From Gammaproteobacteria bacterium (GTDB lineage Bacteria > Pseudomonadota > Gammaproteobacteria > Steroidobacterales > Foliamicaceae), in assembly GCA_011523505.1 (NCBI GenBank), contig WTGP01000019.1:200523-264522 (forward strand): a stretch of 64,000 nucleotides of DNA, read 5' to 3'. The number at the start of each line of letters is the position of its first letter. The stretch's first letter is position 1. Position numbers and translations under genes: made by a program. This document shows, one piece after another, positions 48,036-57,100 of the stretch. The notes under the pieces are model-generated. The model worked only from the letters and a program-made list of their open reading frames with translations, ran no database searches and was not told the origin of the DNA.

Positions 48036-48505
48036 CAGATCCGGTTGGCGAAGCGCTGCAGCATGGCGCCGTGCACGCCCGCGTCGATCTCGCGCTGGAG
48101 GATCTTTTCGGCGCCGGCAATCGCCAGCTCCGCCACCTGCTCGCGGAGTTCGTCGCGGGCCTGCATGGTCTCGCGTTCGATCTCCGAGTGGGCCGACTCG
48201 ACCAGCCGCAGGCGCTCGCGTTCGCCCTCCTCGCGCGCTTCATCCACGATGCGCGACGCTCGCCCGTTGGCCTGCTCGATGATCTCCGAGGCCTGGCTGC
48301 GCGCCTCCGAGACGAGCTGCTCGATCCGGCCCTGCGCCGCGTCCAGTTCGCTGCGCCCGCGGGCCGCGGCTTCCAGGCCGTCGGCAATTTCCTTGTTGCG
48401 CTGGTCGATGGCCTCGAGCACCTGCGGCCAGATGAACTTCATCGTGAACCAGACGAGCGCCAGGAATACCAGGCATTGCGCCAGCAGTGTCGCGTTGATG
48501 CTCAT
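48035..48505 (-). CDS. atpF: ATP synthase Fo b subunit
   Basis: A 156 aa peripheral-stalk subunit: one N-terminal membrane helix (LLAQCLVFLALVWFTMKFIW) and a long charged coiled-coil with ERETMQARDELREQVAELAI near the C-terminus. It is the single b-type form of gammaproteobacteria, not a b/b-prime pair. It is placed between atpE and atpH with a 9-base and a 1-base junction. Confidence 0.96.
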   Translation of the reverse strand: MSINATLLAQCLVFLALVWFTMKFIWPQVLEAIDQRNKEIADGLEAAARGRSELDAAQGRIEQLVSEARSQASEIIEQANGRASRIVDEAREEGERERLRLVESAHSEIERETMQARDELREQVAELAIAGAEKILQREIDAGVHGAMLQRFANRI

Positions 48506-48514
48506 AAGCGATGC

Positions 48515-49693
<1,179 letters not shown>

Positions 49694-49702
49694 TCAACTC
49701 CC

Positions 49703-50107
49703 CTAATTCGCTGCTGGGGCGGCAGGAGGACTGCCTTCCCCCAGCACCGCCGGCAGCAGCCCGGCCCAGTATCCCAGCATCGTGGCCACGAATCCGGCCA
49801 GCAACCCCAGGAAAACCAGGTCGAGGACGATGATGCAGACGGCGAAACCCACCGCGCAAACGACCAGTTTTGCCGCTTCGCCCACCAGCAACATGGCGAG
49901 CATCTGGCCGGGCGTGGCGCCGCTGCACACCCGCAGCAGGCCGGCAACCGTGAACAGGCTGCCCAACAGACCGATGAAAGCGCCGGCAAGGGCGGCCATG
50001 CCGGCCGCGCGGCCGAATGCCAGCCAGGCGACCGCGCCCGCAATGGCGCCGGCCGCAGCCTGCACCAACACCAGACGCATGGCCGACTTTCGCATGGATT
50101 CAAACAT
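49703..50107 (-). CDS. atpI: ATP synthase accessory protein I
   Basis: A 134 aa small membrane protein with four hydrophobic segments, at the head of the ATP synthase operon. MRLVLVQAAAGAIAGAVAWL and AFIGLLGSLFTVAGLLRVCS match the AtpI/UncI pattern, a poorly conserved assembly factor for the c-ring. A second Met (residue 5) is an alternative start. Identification relies largely on position. Confidence 0.88.
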   Translation of the reverse strand: MFESMRKSAMRLVLVQAAAGAIAGAVAWLAFGRAAGMAALAGAFIGLLGSLFTVAGLLRVCSGATPGQMLAMLLVGEAAKLVVCAVGFAVCIIVLDLVFLGLLAGFVATMLGYWAGLLPAVLGEGSPPAAPAAN

Positions 50108-50746
50108 AAAAACGCCACCTGCCCTCTATCGGCTGGGGTGGCACTCGCCGGCCATCGCCGGATTCACTTCGACGAACCGCAATTGTACTCCGAGTTTCGC
50201 TTTGCGACGTCGAATTCTTGGGGTGTGCTGAGTTGCATCTCGACCCCAATACCGACGATCGCGTACCTACACGCAATCAAAGCCGAGGAATCATAGCGAA
50301 TTTAGTGGTTTCTGTGGATGGACACGGCAGGTTGAGCGTCCCTCGGCTTACTGCTGTTTGTCTCAAATTGACTTAGTTACATGGATTGATTGATCAAGAT
50401 TGAGAACTCTGATAACCGCGGCTAGACCGGACAGCGGCCTCTTAACGCTGTCAGATATTTCATCCGAAGTGATCCAGTGTTCGGTAGGCTTTCAAAACAA
50501 ATTAGGAACGAACTCTCGCGAAGATGCGCCTCCCATTTACACTCAGTTTCCTGGAGTGGCAACAGGGCGCAAGAATCGTATAGCTTCCTTTCCCCATTTG
50601 GATTCTATGACGTATTTGATTTTGTTATTCGATACGATGGATTTCGTGTAGTTATGAAATAAGACCTAACAAATTACGGTAAAATACTATCTAGGGAAGT
50701 TCAATTTTCTCTACCGTAACTAAAAACAAATTGGGGGAATAAGAAA
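50108..50746. other. 639-base non-coding, AT-rich region upstream of the atp operon
   Basis: The first about 180 bases (50108-50290) should hold the atp promoter, read leftward; no convincing hexamer pair was found. From about 50290 the composition falls sharply. Short open frames at 50400-50651 (TTG start) and 50477-50662 have no ribosome site or recognisable protein and are not called. One DnaA-box-like 9-mer (TGTGGATGG at 50315-50323) is present. The stretch ends in an inverted repeat before the first small plus-strand gene. Confidence 0.6.
50674..50719 (+). repeat. 8-bp inverted repeat upstream of the small membrane gene
   Basis: TTACGGTA at 50674-50681 and TACCGTAA at 50712-50719 are perfect reverse complements separated by 30 bases. 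They lie 28 bases before the ATG at 50747. Between them is TACTAT (50685-50690), a plausible -10, without a clear -35. The arrangement suggests an operator around a promoter. Confidence 0.4.
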
Positions 50747-51124
50747 ATGAAGGGACCAAGAAACTTTCTTGCGGGCTTAGTTGCAGGTTTCGGAATTCTA
50801 TGTGTTTGCACGACGATCTTATCGTCGGCGTTGGATGCAACCGACGTGGAAGGAGAACGCCTAGGGACTACGGTCGCCACAATGACAGGTAGTTGTGCGA
50901 GCGTCACTAGTGATATACACGCCAGATCTTTGGACTCTGGTGTTGCGTCTCGCAATGCGGGGATGGGTGCAGGGACAGCTGTATTAACTGGAGCATGGTG
51001 GTATACGGAGCCAAACTGCGAAGGTTTTGCTTTGCCATTTGCCCCCGGTGCAGCCGTTATAGCGTGCTTGATGGTTCCTGCTAGTTCCATCGAACTATTG
51101 GGCTTCATATGCATCAATTGCTGA
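50747..51124 (+). CDS. Unrecognised small Cys-containing membrane or secreted protein
   Basis: A 125 aa protein with a GGGGGA ribosome site about 8 bases before the ATG. A hydrophobic N-terminal segment (7-28, FLAGLVAGFGILCVCTTIL) could be a signal peptide or anchor. The middle contains GMGAGTAVLTGAWWYTEP, and the C-terminus is hydrophobic (95-123). Cysteines are at 19, 21, 50, 91, 107, 122 and 125. No family is recognised. It lies in DNA far more AT-rich than its surroundings (21 of 60 bases are G or C in 50701-50760) and is followed 12 bases later by another small membrane gene on the same strand. It is likely a recently acquired two-gene unit. Confidence 0.5.
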   Translation: MKGPRNFLAGLVAGFGILCVCTTILSSALDATDVEGERLGTTVATMTGSCASVTSDIHARSLDSGVASRNAGMGAGTAVLTGAWWYTEPNCEGFALPFAPGAAVIACLMVPASSIELLGFICINC

Positions 51125-51136
51125 TACGACTAAGTT

Positions 51137-51400
51137 GTGAAGTCAACGACCGTTAAGTCTGGATCGTTCCTGCACATGAGTGTGCGCGCCGTACTTGTGG
51201 GCGTTCTTCTTACGCTGTTTATTACCTTGATAACCTCGCAGATGCCTGTGCCAGAAGGAACGACAAGGCAATTTGCAGGCTTGAAACCGACAATTGGATT
51301 CATCGGTTTCATTTATGGTCTGTATACGTTGGATTGGTTGGCAAAGCTTGCGGCAAGTGCGCTCATGAGCAAGCGAAGCACGCCAAACGGGAGCCACTAA
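51137..51400 (+). CDS. Unrecognised small two-segment membrane protein
   Basis: An 87 aa protein from a GTG at 51137, with an internal Met at residue 14 as an alternative. It has hydrophobic segments at about 17-34 (VRAVLVGVLLTLFITLIT) and 51-75 (PTIGFIGFIYGLYTLDWLAKLAAS), with a polar hairpin between and a short basic tail. No family is recognised. It follows the 125 aa gene by 12 bases in the same AT-rich islet, so the two are probably co-transcribed. Whether both are real genes needs expression evidence. Confidence 0.45.
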   Translation: MKSTTVKSGSFLHMSVRAVLVGVLLTLFITLITSQMPVPEGTTRQFAGLKPTIGFIGFIYGLYTLDWLAKLAASALMSKRSTPNGSH

Positions 51401-51505
51401 ACCAGGATTGCTGGCGAACAATAGGGCCGCTGAATTGCGTGCTAAGGAATCGAGGGCTTCTGCAGCGCGATAGGCTCTAGAACAAGTTAGAAGCCAATTT
51501 GAAAG

Positions 51506-54400
51506 CTATCGCTGGTAGCTGAAACGCAGGTAGCCGACGCGGCCGGGAAGGTCGTGCGCGACGAGGCTCATGCCGATCACTCCGCAGGGGAAGCACAGCG
51601 GAGGGTCCACGTCGAACAGGTTGTTGAACCCCAGTGAAATGGTCCAGCGTTCACCCATGGCCCGCGGGGTGTAGCCGATCCTGAGGTCGGTGTAGAGAAC
51701 GGAGTCCACCGCGCTTCCGCCCTCCAGCTCCATCTCGTCGGTCCAGCGGAAACTGAGCGCGCCGCTCCACCGGTCCTTCATCCATTCGATGTCCGTCACC
51801 CAGCGCAATTCCGGGAAGGCGCGCTGAAAGGTCTCGTCGGTGTGCGTTCCGGTCCGGTCGGTCCGCGTCTGCGTGCCGTCGGCGTTGGCGGTGCGCTCGA
51901 CGTACTCGCTCAGCAACGTCGCATTGAAGGCTGCCCTGAACCAGCCGATGCGCCACTCGGGACTGTCGTAGGCCAGTTGCACGTCCCAGCCGGCAGCTTC
52001 GATGGCGCCGATGTTCTGCAGCCGGTTGTCGATGACCTCCAGCGTGCCGCCCGCGGTGCGTGGCGTCAGGTCGCAGAAGAACGGATCGAGCGTGGCGACG
52101 CATGCGGCCAGCACGTCGCCGGGGTTCCGGCCCTGCATGGCCTCGTCGATCTCCAGGCGGTAGTAGTCGATCGATGCCGTGAGTCCCCCGCCGGCGCCGA
52201 ATTGCCGGCTCCACACAGCGCCCAGGGTCAGGCCATGGGACTCCTCCGGGTCCAGCGAGCGGTTGCCGGCCGAAATCGCGGTCAGTTGCGGGTTGGTCTG
52301 CACGAAAGACGGCGGCACGCCCAGGGAAGCGCAGTTGGCGACGATGGACTGCGGCTGGGGCGCGTCGCGGCCTCCGTTGGCGGAGCCGAACTGTCCAAGC
52401 ACGTCCGAGCAGGGATCCACGAAGGTGAAATGCTCCTGCGCCGCGCCCCCGAACAGTTCGCCGATGCCGGGCGCCCGGAAGCCGGTCGAGGCCGACGCCC
52501 GCAGCGACAGGTCCTCGATGGGCCTGAGCAGCATGCCGGCCTTGTAGGTGGTTTCCGTTCCGAAGGTGCTGTAGTCGGACGCGCGCGCGGCCAGGTTCAG
52601 TTCCCAGTAGCGGGCGCCGGAGTCGAGCAGGGGCATGCTCAATTCGGCGTAGTACTCCGCGGCCCTGAATCCGCCGTCCGTCCGGCCCGCCGGAACCCCG
52701 GCGGTCTCGCCGCGCTCGGCAACCGGGTCGGGACGGAACCAGCCGGCGTGGTCCCTCCACTCCACGCCGGCGGAAAACCCGGCTTCCCCGGCCGGAAGGC
52801 TGAAGACGTCGCCCGTTACGTTGATGGCCGCGTTCTTCAGCGTCTGGCGGCTGGAATCGCGTTGCGTATAGCCGACGAAATCGAGCATTTCGCGGGTGAT
52901 GGAGCCTTTGCCGTCGGGCCCCTGGCCGCCGAAGAAATTGAACGGGACGCAGCCCGGGGTGGCGGCGCATTCGTCCGGGTCGCCCATCGCAATCTGCAAT
53001 CTGGCGGCGTTGTGGGAGTTGTACTTCGTCTGCCCGCCGTCGTTCTCGCCGTAGCTGGCGTGGATCTCCCAGAGGAAATCGCGGTCCAGGAATTCGAATT
53101 CGCCGTTCAGTCCGGCGGTGGCGAACGCGGTATTGACCCGCTGGTAGAACAGGCGGCGGCCGGACTCCAGCGGCCGGCGGCCGAAGAAGAGCAGCGTCCC
53201 GGCGGCCGGAGACAGGTCCACGCCGAAGGGGTTGTAGGGGTTGCGCGCCGAGATGAAGAAGTTCTCGGCGATGCGGCTGCCGCAGCCGCTGCCCAGGCAC
53301 AGCGGTTCGGGGGCGGCCTTGGTGGCCGATGAACGCCGCGTGAAGGAAGCCGTGGCGAAGAACTCCAGGCCCGCGCCCAGCTCGCCGCGCGCGCTCGCAA
53401 ACAGGTTGAAGCGCTCGTTGGGCGTGCGCAGGTAGTTGTAGTCGGAGCCGTTGTAGTTGAAGCGGTCCCCGGCCGTGAAGGCATGGAAATCGCCGGACGC
53501 CGGGTCGGTCGGATCGAAGCGCGGAATGTTGGCGCCGCCGTCGTTCAGCACGCCGTCGTTGAGCGTGATGCTGGCGCCGGAAGCTAAATTGGGGCCGAAC
53601 ACGAAGCGGCCCTGCGGAGTGAACGAAGAGCACAGGGATTGGGCCACGTCGCAACTCGTGGCGTCGGGGTTGGGAAAAGCCGAACGTGCGCGGCCGGCCG
53701 TGTTCACGCCGCCCTCGCTGCGCCAGCTTGCGCTGAGGAAAAAACGGGTGCGTTCGCCTCCGCCCCATTTGAGGTCCAGCGCCGTGGATTCACCGTCTCT
53801 CTCGCTGAGGTGGGCGCCGGACTGCACGTTCACGCGGAAGCCGTCGAAGTCCCGGTCGGTAATGATGTTCACAACGCCGCCTATGGCGTCGGACCCGTAC
53901 ACCGCCGATGCGCCGTCCTGCAGGATCTCGATGCGCCGTATCGCGTTGTCGGGAAGGGTGTTGAGGTCCACCGTTCCGGGCACGCCCGAAGCCGAGGCGC
54001 CCGCAATCCAGCGGCGGCCGTCCACCAGCACCAGGGTGCGCTTGGCGCCGATGTTGCGGAGCGCGATCTGCGCCGACCCCGCGCCGATTCCGGAACCGTC
54101 CTGGGGGAAGCCCAGATTTCCCGGCACATTGAACTGCGAATTCAGGGCGGAGCCGGCAATAGGCAGGTTCTGCAACGCGTCGCCCAGGTTGGTGAGGCCC
54201 GTATTCTCAAGCTGGTCCATGCCGATCCGCAGGACTCCGGTGGCATCGTTGATCGGATCGCGCCGAATGCGCGAACCCGTAACCACCACCTCTTCGATTA
54301 CCGCATCCTGCCCGCCGCCGGGAACCTGGGCGGGCGCGGAGGCCCCGCCCAGCAAACAGACGGCGGCGATTGCCGCCCGCAAAGACCTGGTTGCTTTCAT
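51506..54400 (-). CDS. TonB-dependent receptor without STN domain (orphan)
   Basis: A 964 aa receptor from the ATG at 54400 (MKATRSLRAAIAAVCLLGGA, signal peptide). A TonB-box-like VIEEVVVTGSRI follows directly, so there is no STN signalling domain, unlike the two cassette receptors. The plug contains LVLVDGRRWIAG and LQDGASAVYGSDAIGGVVNI. The barrel closes with a terminal aromatic segment LRFSYQR. Some loops carry paired Cys (for example in GSGCGSR and DECAATPGC). No sigma/FecR genes are adjacent. It belongs to the large receptor group common in organisms that use complex organic nutrients; the ligand is unknown. Confidence 0.92.
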   Translation of the reverse strand: MKATRSLRAAIAAVCLLGGASAPAQVPGGGQDAVIEEVVVTGSRIRRDPINDATGVLRIGMDQLENTGLTNLGDALQNLPIAGSALNSQFNVPGNLGFPQDGSGIGAGSAQIALRNIGAKRTLVLVDGRRWIAGASASGVPGTVDLNTLPDNAIRRIEILQDGASAVYGSDAIGGVVNIITDRDFDGFRVNVQSGAHLSERDGESTALDLKWGGGERTRFFLSASWRSEGGVNTAGRARSAFPNPDATSCDVAQSLCSSFTPQGRFVFGPNLASGASITLNDGVLNDGGANIPRFDPTDPASGDFHAFTAGDRFNYNGSDYNYLRTPNERFNLFASARGELGAGLEFFATASFTRRSSATKAAPEPLCLGSGCGSRIAENFFISARNPYNPFGVDLSPAAGTLLFFGRRPLESGRRLFYQRVNTAFATAGLNGEFEFLDRDFLWEIHASYGENDGGQTKYNSHNAARLQIAMGDPDECAATPGCVPFNFFGGQGPDGKGSITREMLDFVGYTQRDSSRQTLKNAAINVTGDVFSLPAGEAGFSAGVEWRDHAGWFRPDPVAERGETAGVPAGRTDGGFRAAEYYAELSMPLLDSGARYWELNLAARASDYSTFGTETTYKAGMLLRPIEDLSLRASASTGFRAPGIGELFGGAAQEHFTFVDPCSDVLGQFGSANGGRDAPQPQSIVANCASLGVPPSFVQTNPQLTAISAGNRSLDPEESHGLTLGAVWSRQFGAGGGLTASIDYYRLEIDEAMQGRNPGDVLAACVATLDPFFCDLTPRTAGGTLEVIDNRLQNIGAIEAAGWDVQLAYDSPEWRIGWFRAAFNATLLSEYVERTANADGTQTRTDRTGTHTDETFQRAFPELRWVTDIEWMKDRWSGALSFRWTDEMELEGGSAVDSVLYTDLRIGYTPRAMGERWTISLGFNNLFDVDPPLCFPCGVIGMSLVAHDLPGRVGYLRFSYQR

Positions 54401-54447
54401 CGTGCTGTCCGGCGCCCCCGTCCCGCCGCTTCTCATCAGGTTACGGG

Positions 54448-55602
54448 CTAACCGAAGCGCAAGCCCTTGCGGTAGGCCTCGCCTGCCGCTTCGTTGTCGT
54501 CCAGCTCCTCGAGCATCTCGGCCAGTTCGCGCCAGCCGCCGCGTGACTCCTCAAGGCCTAGCGAGGTCTCGATATAGGAGCGTGCCTTGCCCCACAGCTT
54601 CGCCTTGCGGCACAAACGTCCGAGCGCCAGCAGCAGCGCGGCGTCTTGCGGGTTCTCCGCCAGCCAGCCTTCGGCATGGCGGATGGCTGCCGGGACGTCG
54701 CGAAGTTCGAGTTCGCCGTAGGCGCCGGCCAGCTCCGGGTTCCATTGCGCGTCGAGACGGCGTCGAAGGCCCTGCTCGGCAAGCTCGTGGGCGCCGTTGC
54801 GCATCAGCGCGCGTGCATGGGCCAGCGCCAGCTTCTCGTTGCCGCGCAAGTCGCGCGGGATCTCTCCCCAGAGGCGCTGCACGCGGCGCGCATCGCTCGC
54901 TTCGCCCAGCAGGCCGGTATAGGCCGTGACGGTCCAGATGGCCGCGTCGCCGGCGGCCGTCTGCCCGTGCTTGCGCAGCGCCTTGAGGCGCCGGGCCGCC
55001 TCCGCCCATTCCTGCCGCTGTAATTGCAGCGGAATGAACAGGCGCAGGGCCTGCAGGTGCCTTGGCTCGCGTTCGAGTATCCCGGCGAGATGGCTCATGG
55101 CCGCGGCCTGCTCGCCGGAGCCCAAGTGCAGTTCCGCCCGCTCCAGCGCGACCGCGTCGCGCGCCTCCGGCTGGGCCTTCTCGGCCAGCGCAAACCAGTG
55201 GTCCCGGCGTTCGGCATCGCCGGAACCATGCGCCAGGCGGGCGGCCGCCAGGTATTGCAGCACCGGCGCCTGGCTTCGGTCCGCGGACCTGGCCAGCAGC
55301 CGCTCGGCGCGGGCGAGCCGGCCGGCGGCCAGCGCCGTAAGGCCGCGCGCGACGCGCCGGCCGGTGCGCCTGGCGCTCGCCTTCGCCGCGCGTTCGGCCA
55401 CCAGCCGCGGCGCCTGGCGGATCCTGCGCAACAGCCCGGCCACGAACAGCAGCAGGGCGAGCAGGACGATGAGTATGGGAACGGTCATCTCCACCGCCCA
55501 ACCCTGGAAGGAGATGAGCACGTAGCCGGCGTCCCCGGCAAGGAACTGCGCCGCCACCGCCACCAGCAGCAGCACCAGGACCACGATCAGCCCGGCGCGC
55601 AT
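54448..55602 (-). CDS. hemY: HemY-like TPR membrane protein
   Basis: A 384 aa inner-membrane protein, started at the ATG at 55602 (MRAGLIVVLVLLLVAVAAQF) rather than at the longer open frame that lies inside hemX. Two membrane segments (about 4-20 and 42-65) are followed by the HemY N-terminal signature with AQFLAGDAGYVLISFQGWAV and WAVEMTVPILIVLLALLLF. TPR-like helices with Ala/Leu/Arg repeats fill the rest. HemY of this gammaproteobacterial type is a protein of unclear role linked to haem synthesis, unrelated to HemY protoporphyrinogen oxidase. It starts directly after hemX. Confidence 0.9.
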   Translation of the reverse strand: MRAGLIVVLVLLLVAVAAQFLAGDAGYVLISFQGWAVEMTVPILIVLLALLLFVAGLLRRIRQAPRLVAERAAKASARRTGRRVARGLTALAAGRLARAERLLARSADRSQAPVLQYLAAARLAHGSGDAERRDHWFALAEKAQPEARDAVALERAELHLGSGEQAAAMSHLAGILEREPRHLQALRLFIPLQLQRQEWAEAARRLKALRKHGQTAAGDAAIWTVTAYTGLLGEASDARRVQRLWGEIPRDLRGNEKLALAHARALMRNGAHELAEQGLRRRLDAQWNPELAGAYGELELRDVPAAIRHAEGWLAENPQDAALLLALGRLCRKAKLWGKARSYIETSLGLEESRGGWRELAEMLEELDDNEAAGEAYRKGLRFG

Positions 55603-55603
55603 G

Positions 55604-56719
55604 TCAATCGGCGCGGATGTTCCGCAGGCGTTGCAGCGAGGACGCGATATCGGGCGCGTCCCGTCCCTGCGCCAGCTCCAGCAACTCGTCGATGTCGGCC
55701 AGCGTATCGGAAACGTCCGGATCGTCCCCCGCGTAGAGGCGCGACAGGCGACCGCGGGCGGCAACCAGGGCCGCGGAGTACGCCTGCAGATCGCCCTGGA
55801 TGTAGGCCAGGCGCGCCAGGTGCAGTTCCGCCGCCAGCAAGCGCTGCAGCATTTCCGTATCGGTATCGGTCAGGAGCGTATCGACGCTGCCCTCGGTGCG
55901 CCGCACCGTGATCAGCGAGCGCAGTGCGCGCCGGGTGCTGGCCAGCGCCCGCTGCCACCCCCGGTCCGGAAGTTCTTCCGCGCCGGGCGCTTCGCCGGCC
56001 GAGGGCCGGAGGTCCGGTTTCAGACCCTCGACCCTGGAAAGCAGGGCGCCCAGGCGCACCACCACGCCCTGGATGTCGCGGGCCGGCATCCTTTCCAGCG
56101 CCCGCGCCTGCTCCTGCAATTCCGCCCGCACGGCGCCGTAGCGGGGATCGCCCACCTGGGCCAGCAGATCCAGCGCTTCGCGGACGGCCAGCGCGGCGCC
56201 TTCATAGTCGCGCGCAAACCGGTTCTGACGGTCGGCCAGGGCCAGCAGGTTGTCGGCCGCGTCGAGGCGCCAGCGCACCTGCTGGCCCGCGGGGCGGCTT
56301 CCCAGCGACTCCAGCGCCCGTTCGGCCGCGGCCAGTCGCACTTCCAGCGCGTCGCGCATCCGCTCGGACGCCCGCCGCGCGGCCTCGGCATCGGCCGCCT
56401 GCTGTGCGGCGTCCGCATCGCGGCGGCCCTCAAGCTCTCCCAGCCGTGCCTCGAGTTGCCCGATTTCGGCAACATTTTGCTCGAGTTCCGCAACGCGGGA
56501 CGGAATACCGGCCAGGTAGTCGTACCAGAGCCAGAAGCCCGCCGCGAATACGATCAGCGGGATCAGCCACAACCACCACAGGCGCCTGCGGGGAGCCGCT
56601 TTTCCGGTCTTCGGCGAATCGGCCTGCGCGGGAGGGCTGCCGGCGGAAGCGGCCTTCTTCGCAGCGCCGGCTTTCGGCTTCGCCGCCTTGCCGGGGGGGT
56701 TCGATTTTGCTCCCGCCAT
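55604..56719 (-). CDS. hemX: HemX-like membrane protein
   Basis: A 371 aa protein with GGAGG five bases before the ATG. A basic, Lys/Ala/Pro-rich N-terminus leads to one membrane segment (LWWLWLIPLIVFAAGFWLWY, 48-67). A coiled-coil follows at about 75-140 and a HemX domain after it (WRLDAADNLLALADRQNRF; DTEMLQRLLAAELHLARLAY). The family was once annotated as a uroporphyrinogen methyltransferase, but its role is unsettled. hemC and hemD, usually upstream, are not in this window: the next gene, ubiK, is divergent. Confidence 0.9.
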   Translation of the reverse strand: MAGAKSNPPGKAAKPKAGAAKKAASAGSPPAQADSPKTGKAAPRRRLWWLWLIPLIVFAAGFWLWYDYLAGIPSRVAELEQNVAEIGQLEARLGELEGRRDADAAQQAADAEAARRASERMRDALEVRLAAAERALESLGSRPAGQQVRWRLDAADNLLALADRQNRFARDYEGAALAVREALDLLAQVGDPRYGAVRAELQEQARALERMPARDIQGVVVRLGALLSRVEGLKPDLRPSAGEAPGAEELPDRGWQRALASTRRALRSLITVRRTEGSVDTLLTDTDTEMLQRLLAAELHLARLAYIQGDLQAYSAALVAARGRLSRLYAGDDPDVSDTLADIDELLELAQGRDAPDIASSLQRLRNIRAD

Positions 56720-56832
56720 ACGGTCCTCCGGTGCAATCCGGCTAGTCTATCAACTCGGCGCGATATTTCTCCGCTTATGCGGACAATTCGATACTGGACA
56801 AACGGGCGGCCGATAACGCAACCTTGCGGGCC

Positions 56833-57075
56833 ATGAACGACGAATTCATTTCCGATCTGGCCCGGCGCCTGCGCAAGCTGGTGCCGCCCTCGGCCCAGGG
56901 AGCGGCGAAAGACCTGGAAACCAATTTCCGGGCCCTGCTCCAGTCCGCCCTGGGCCGGGGCGACTACGTGACCTTCGAGGAATTCGAGGCGCAGAAGCGC
57001 GTGCTTGAGCGCACGCGCAGGAAAGTCGAGGCGCTGGAGCAGGCCCTGGCGGAGATCGAACCGCAACGCAACTGA
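56833..57075 (+). CDS. ubiK: Ubiquinone biosynthesis accessory factor UbiK (BMFP/YqiC)
   Basis: An 80 aa coiled-coil protein: NDEFISDLARRLRKLVPPSA, then ETNFRALLQSALGRGDYVTF, and a C-terminal leucine-rich helix ending ALAEIEPQRN. This is the BMFP domain of UbiK/YqiC, which assists the UbiJ lipid-binding complex. The ATG at 56833 is chosen over a TTG three codons upstream. It sits directly before comM, an adjacency common in gammaproteobacteria. Confidence 0.9.
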   Translation: MNDEFISDLARRLRKLVPPSAQGAAKDLETNFRALLQSALGRGDYVTFEEFEAQKRVLERTRRKVEALEQALAEIEPQRN

Positions 57076-57100
57076 CGGGGCCGGCGGGCCAGGGAAGGCA

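Noticed and set aside
50400..50662. Two short plus-strand frames (83 and 61 codons) in the AT-rich region
   Set aside because: They overlap each other in different frames, start with weak codons or without a ribosome site, and show no coherent protein features.
50108..50746. Chromosomal replication origin upstream of atpI, as in E. coli gene order
   Set aside because: Only one imperfect DnaA-like box was found, there is no repeat array, and gidA/gidB, mioC, dnaA or parAB are absent. AT-richness alone is not enough.
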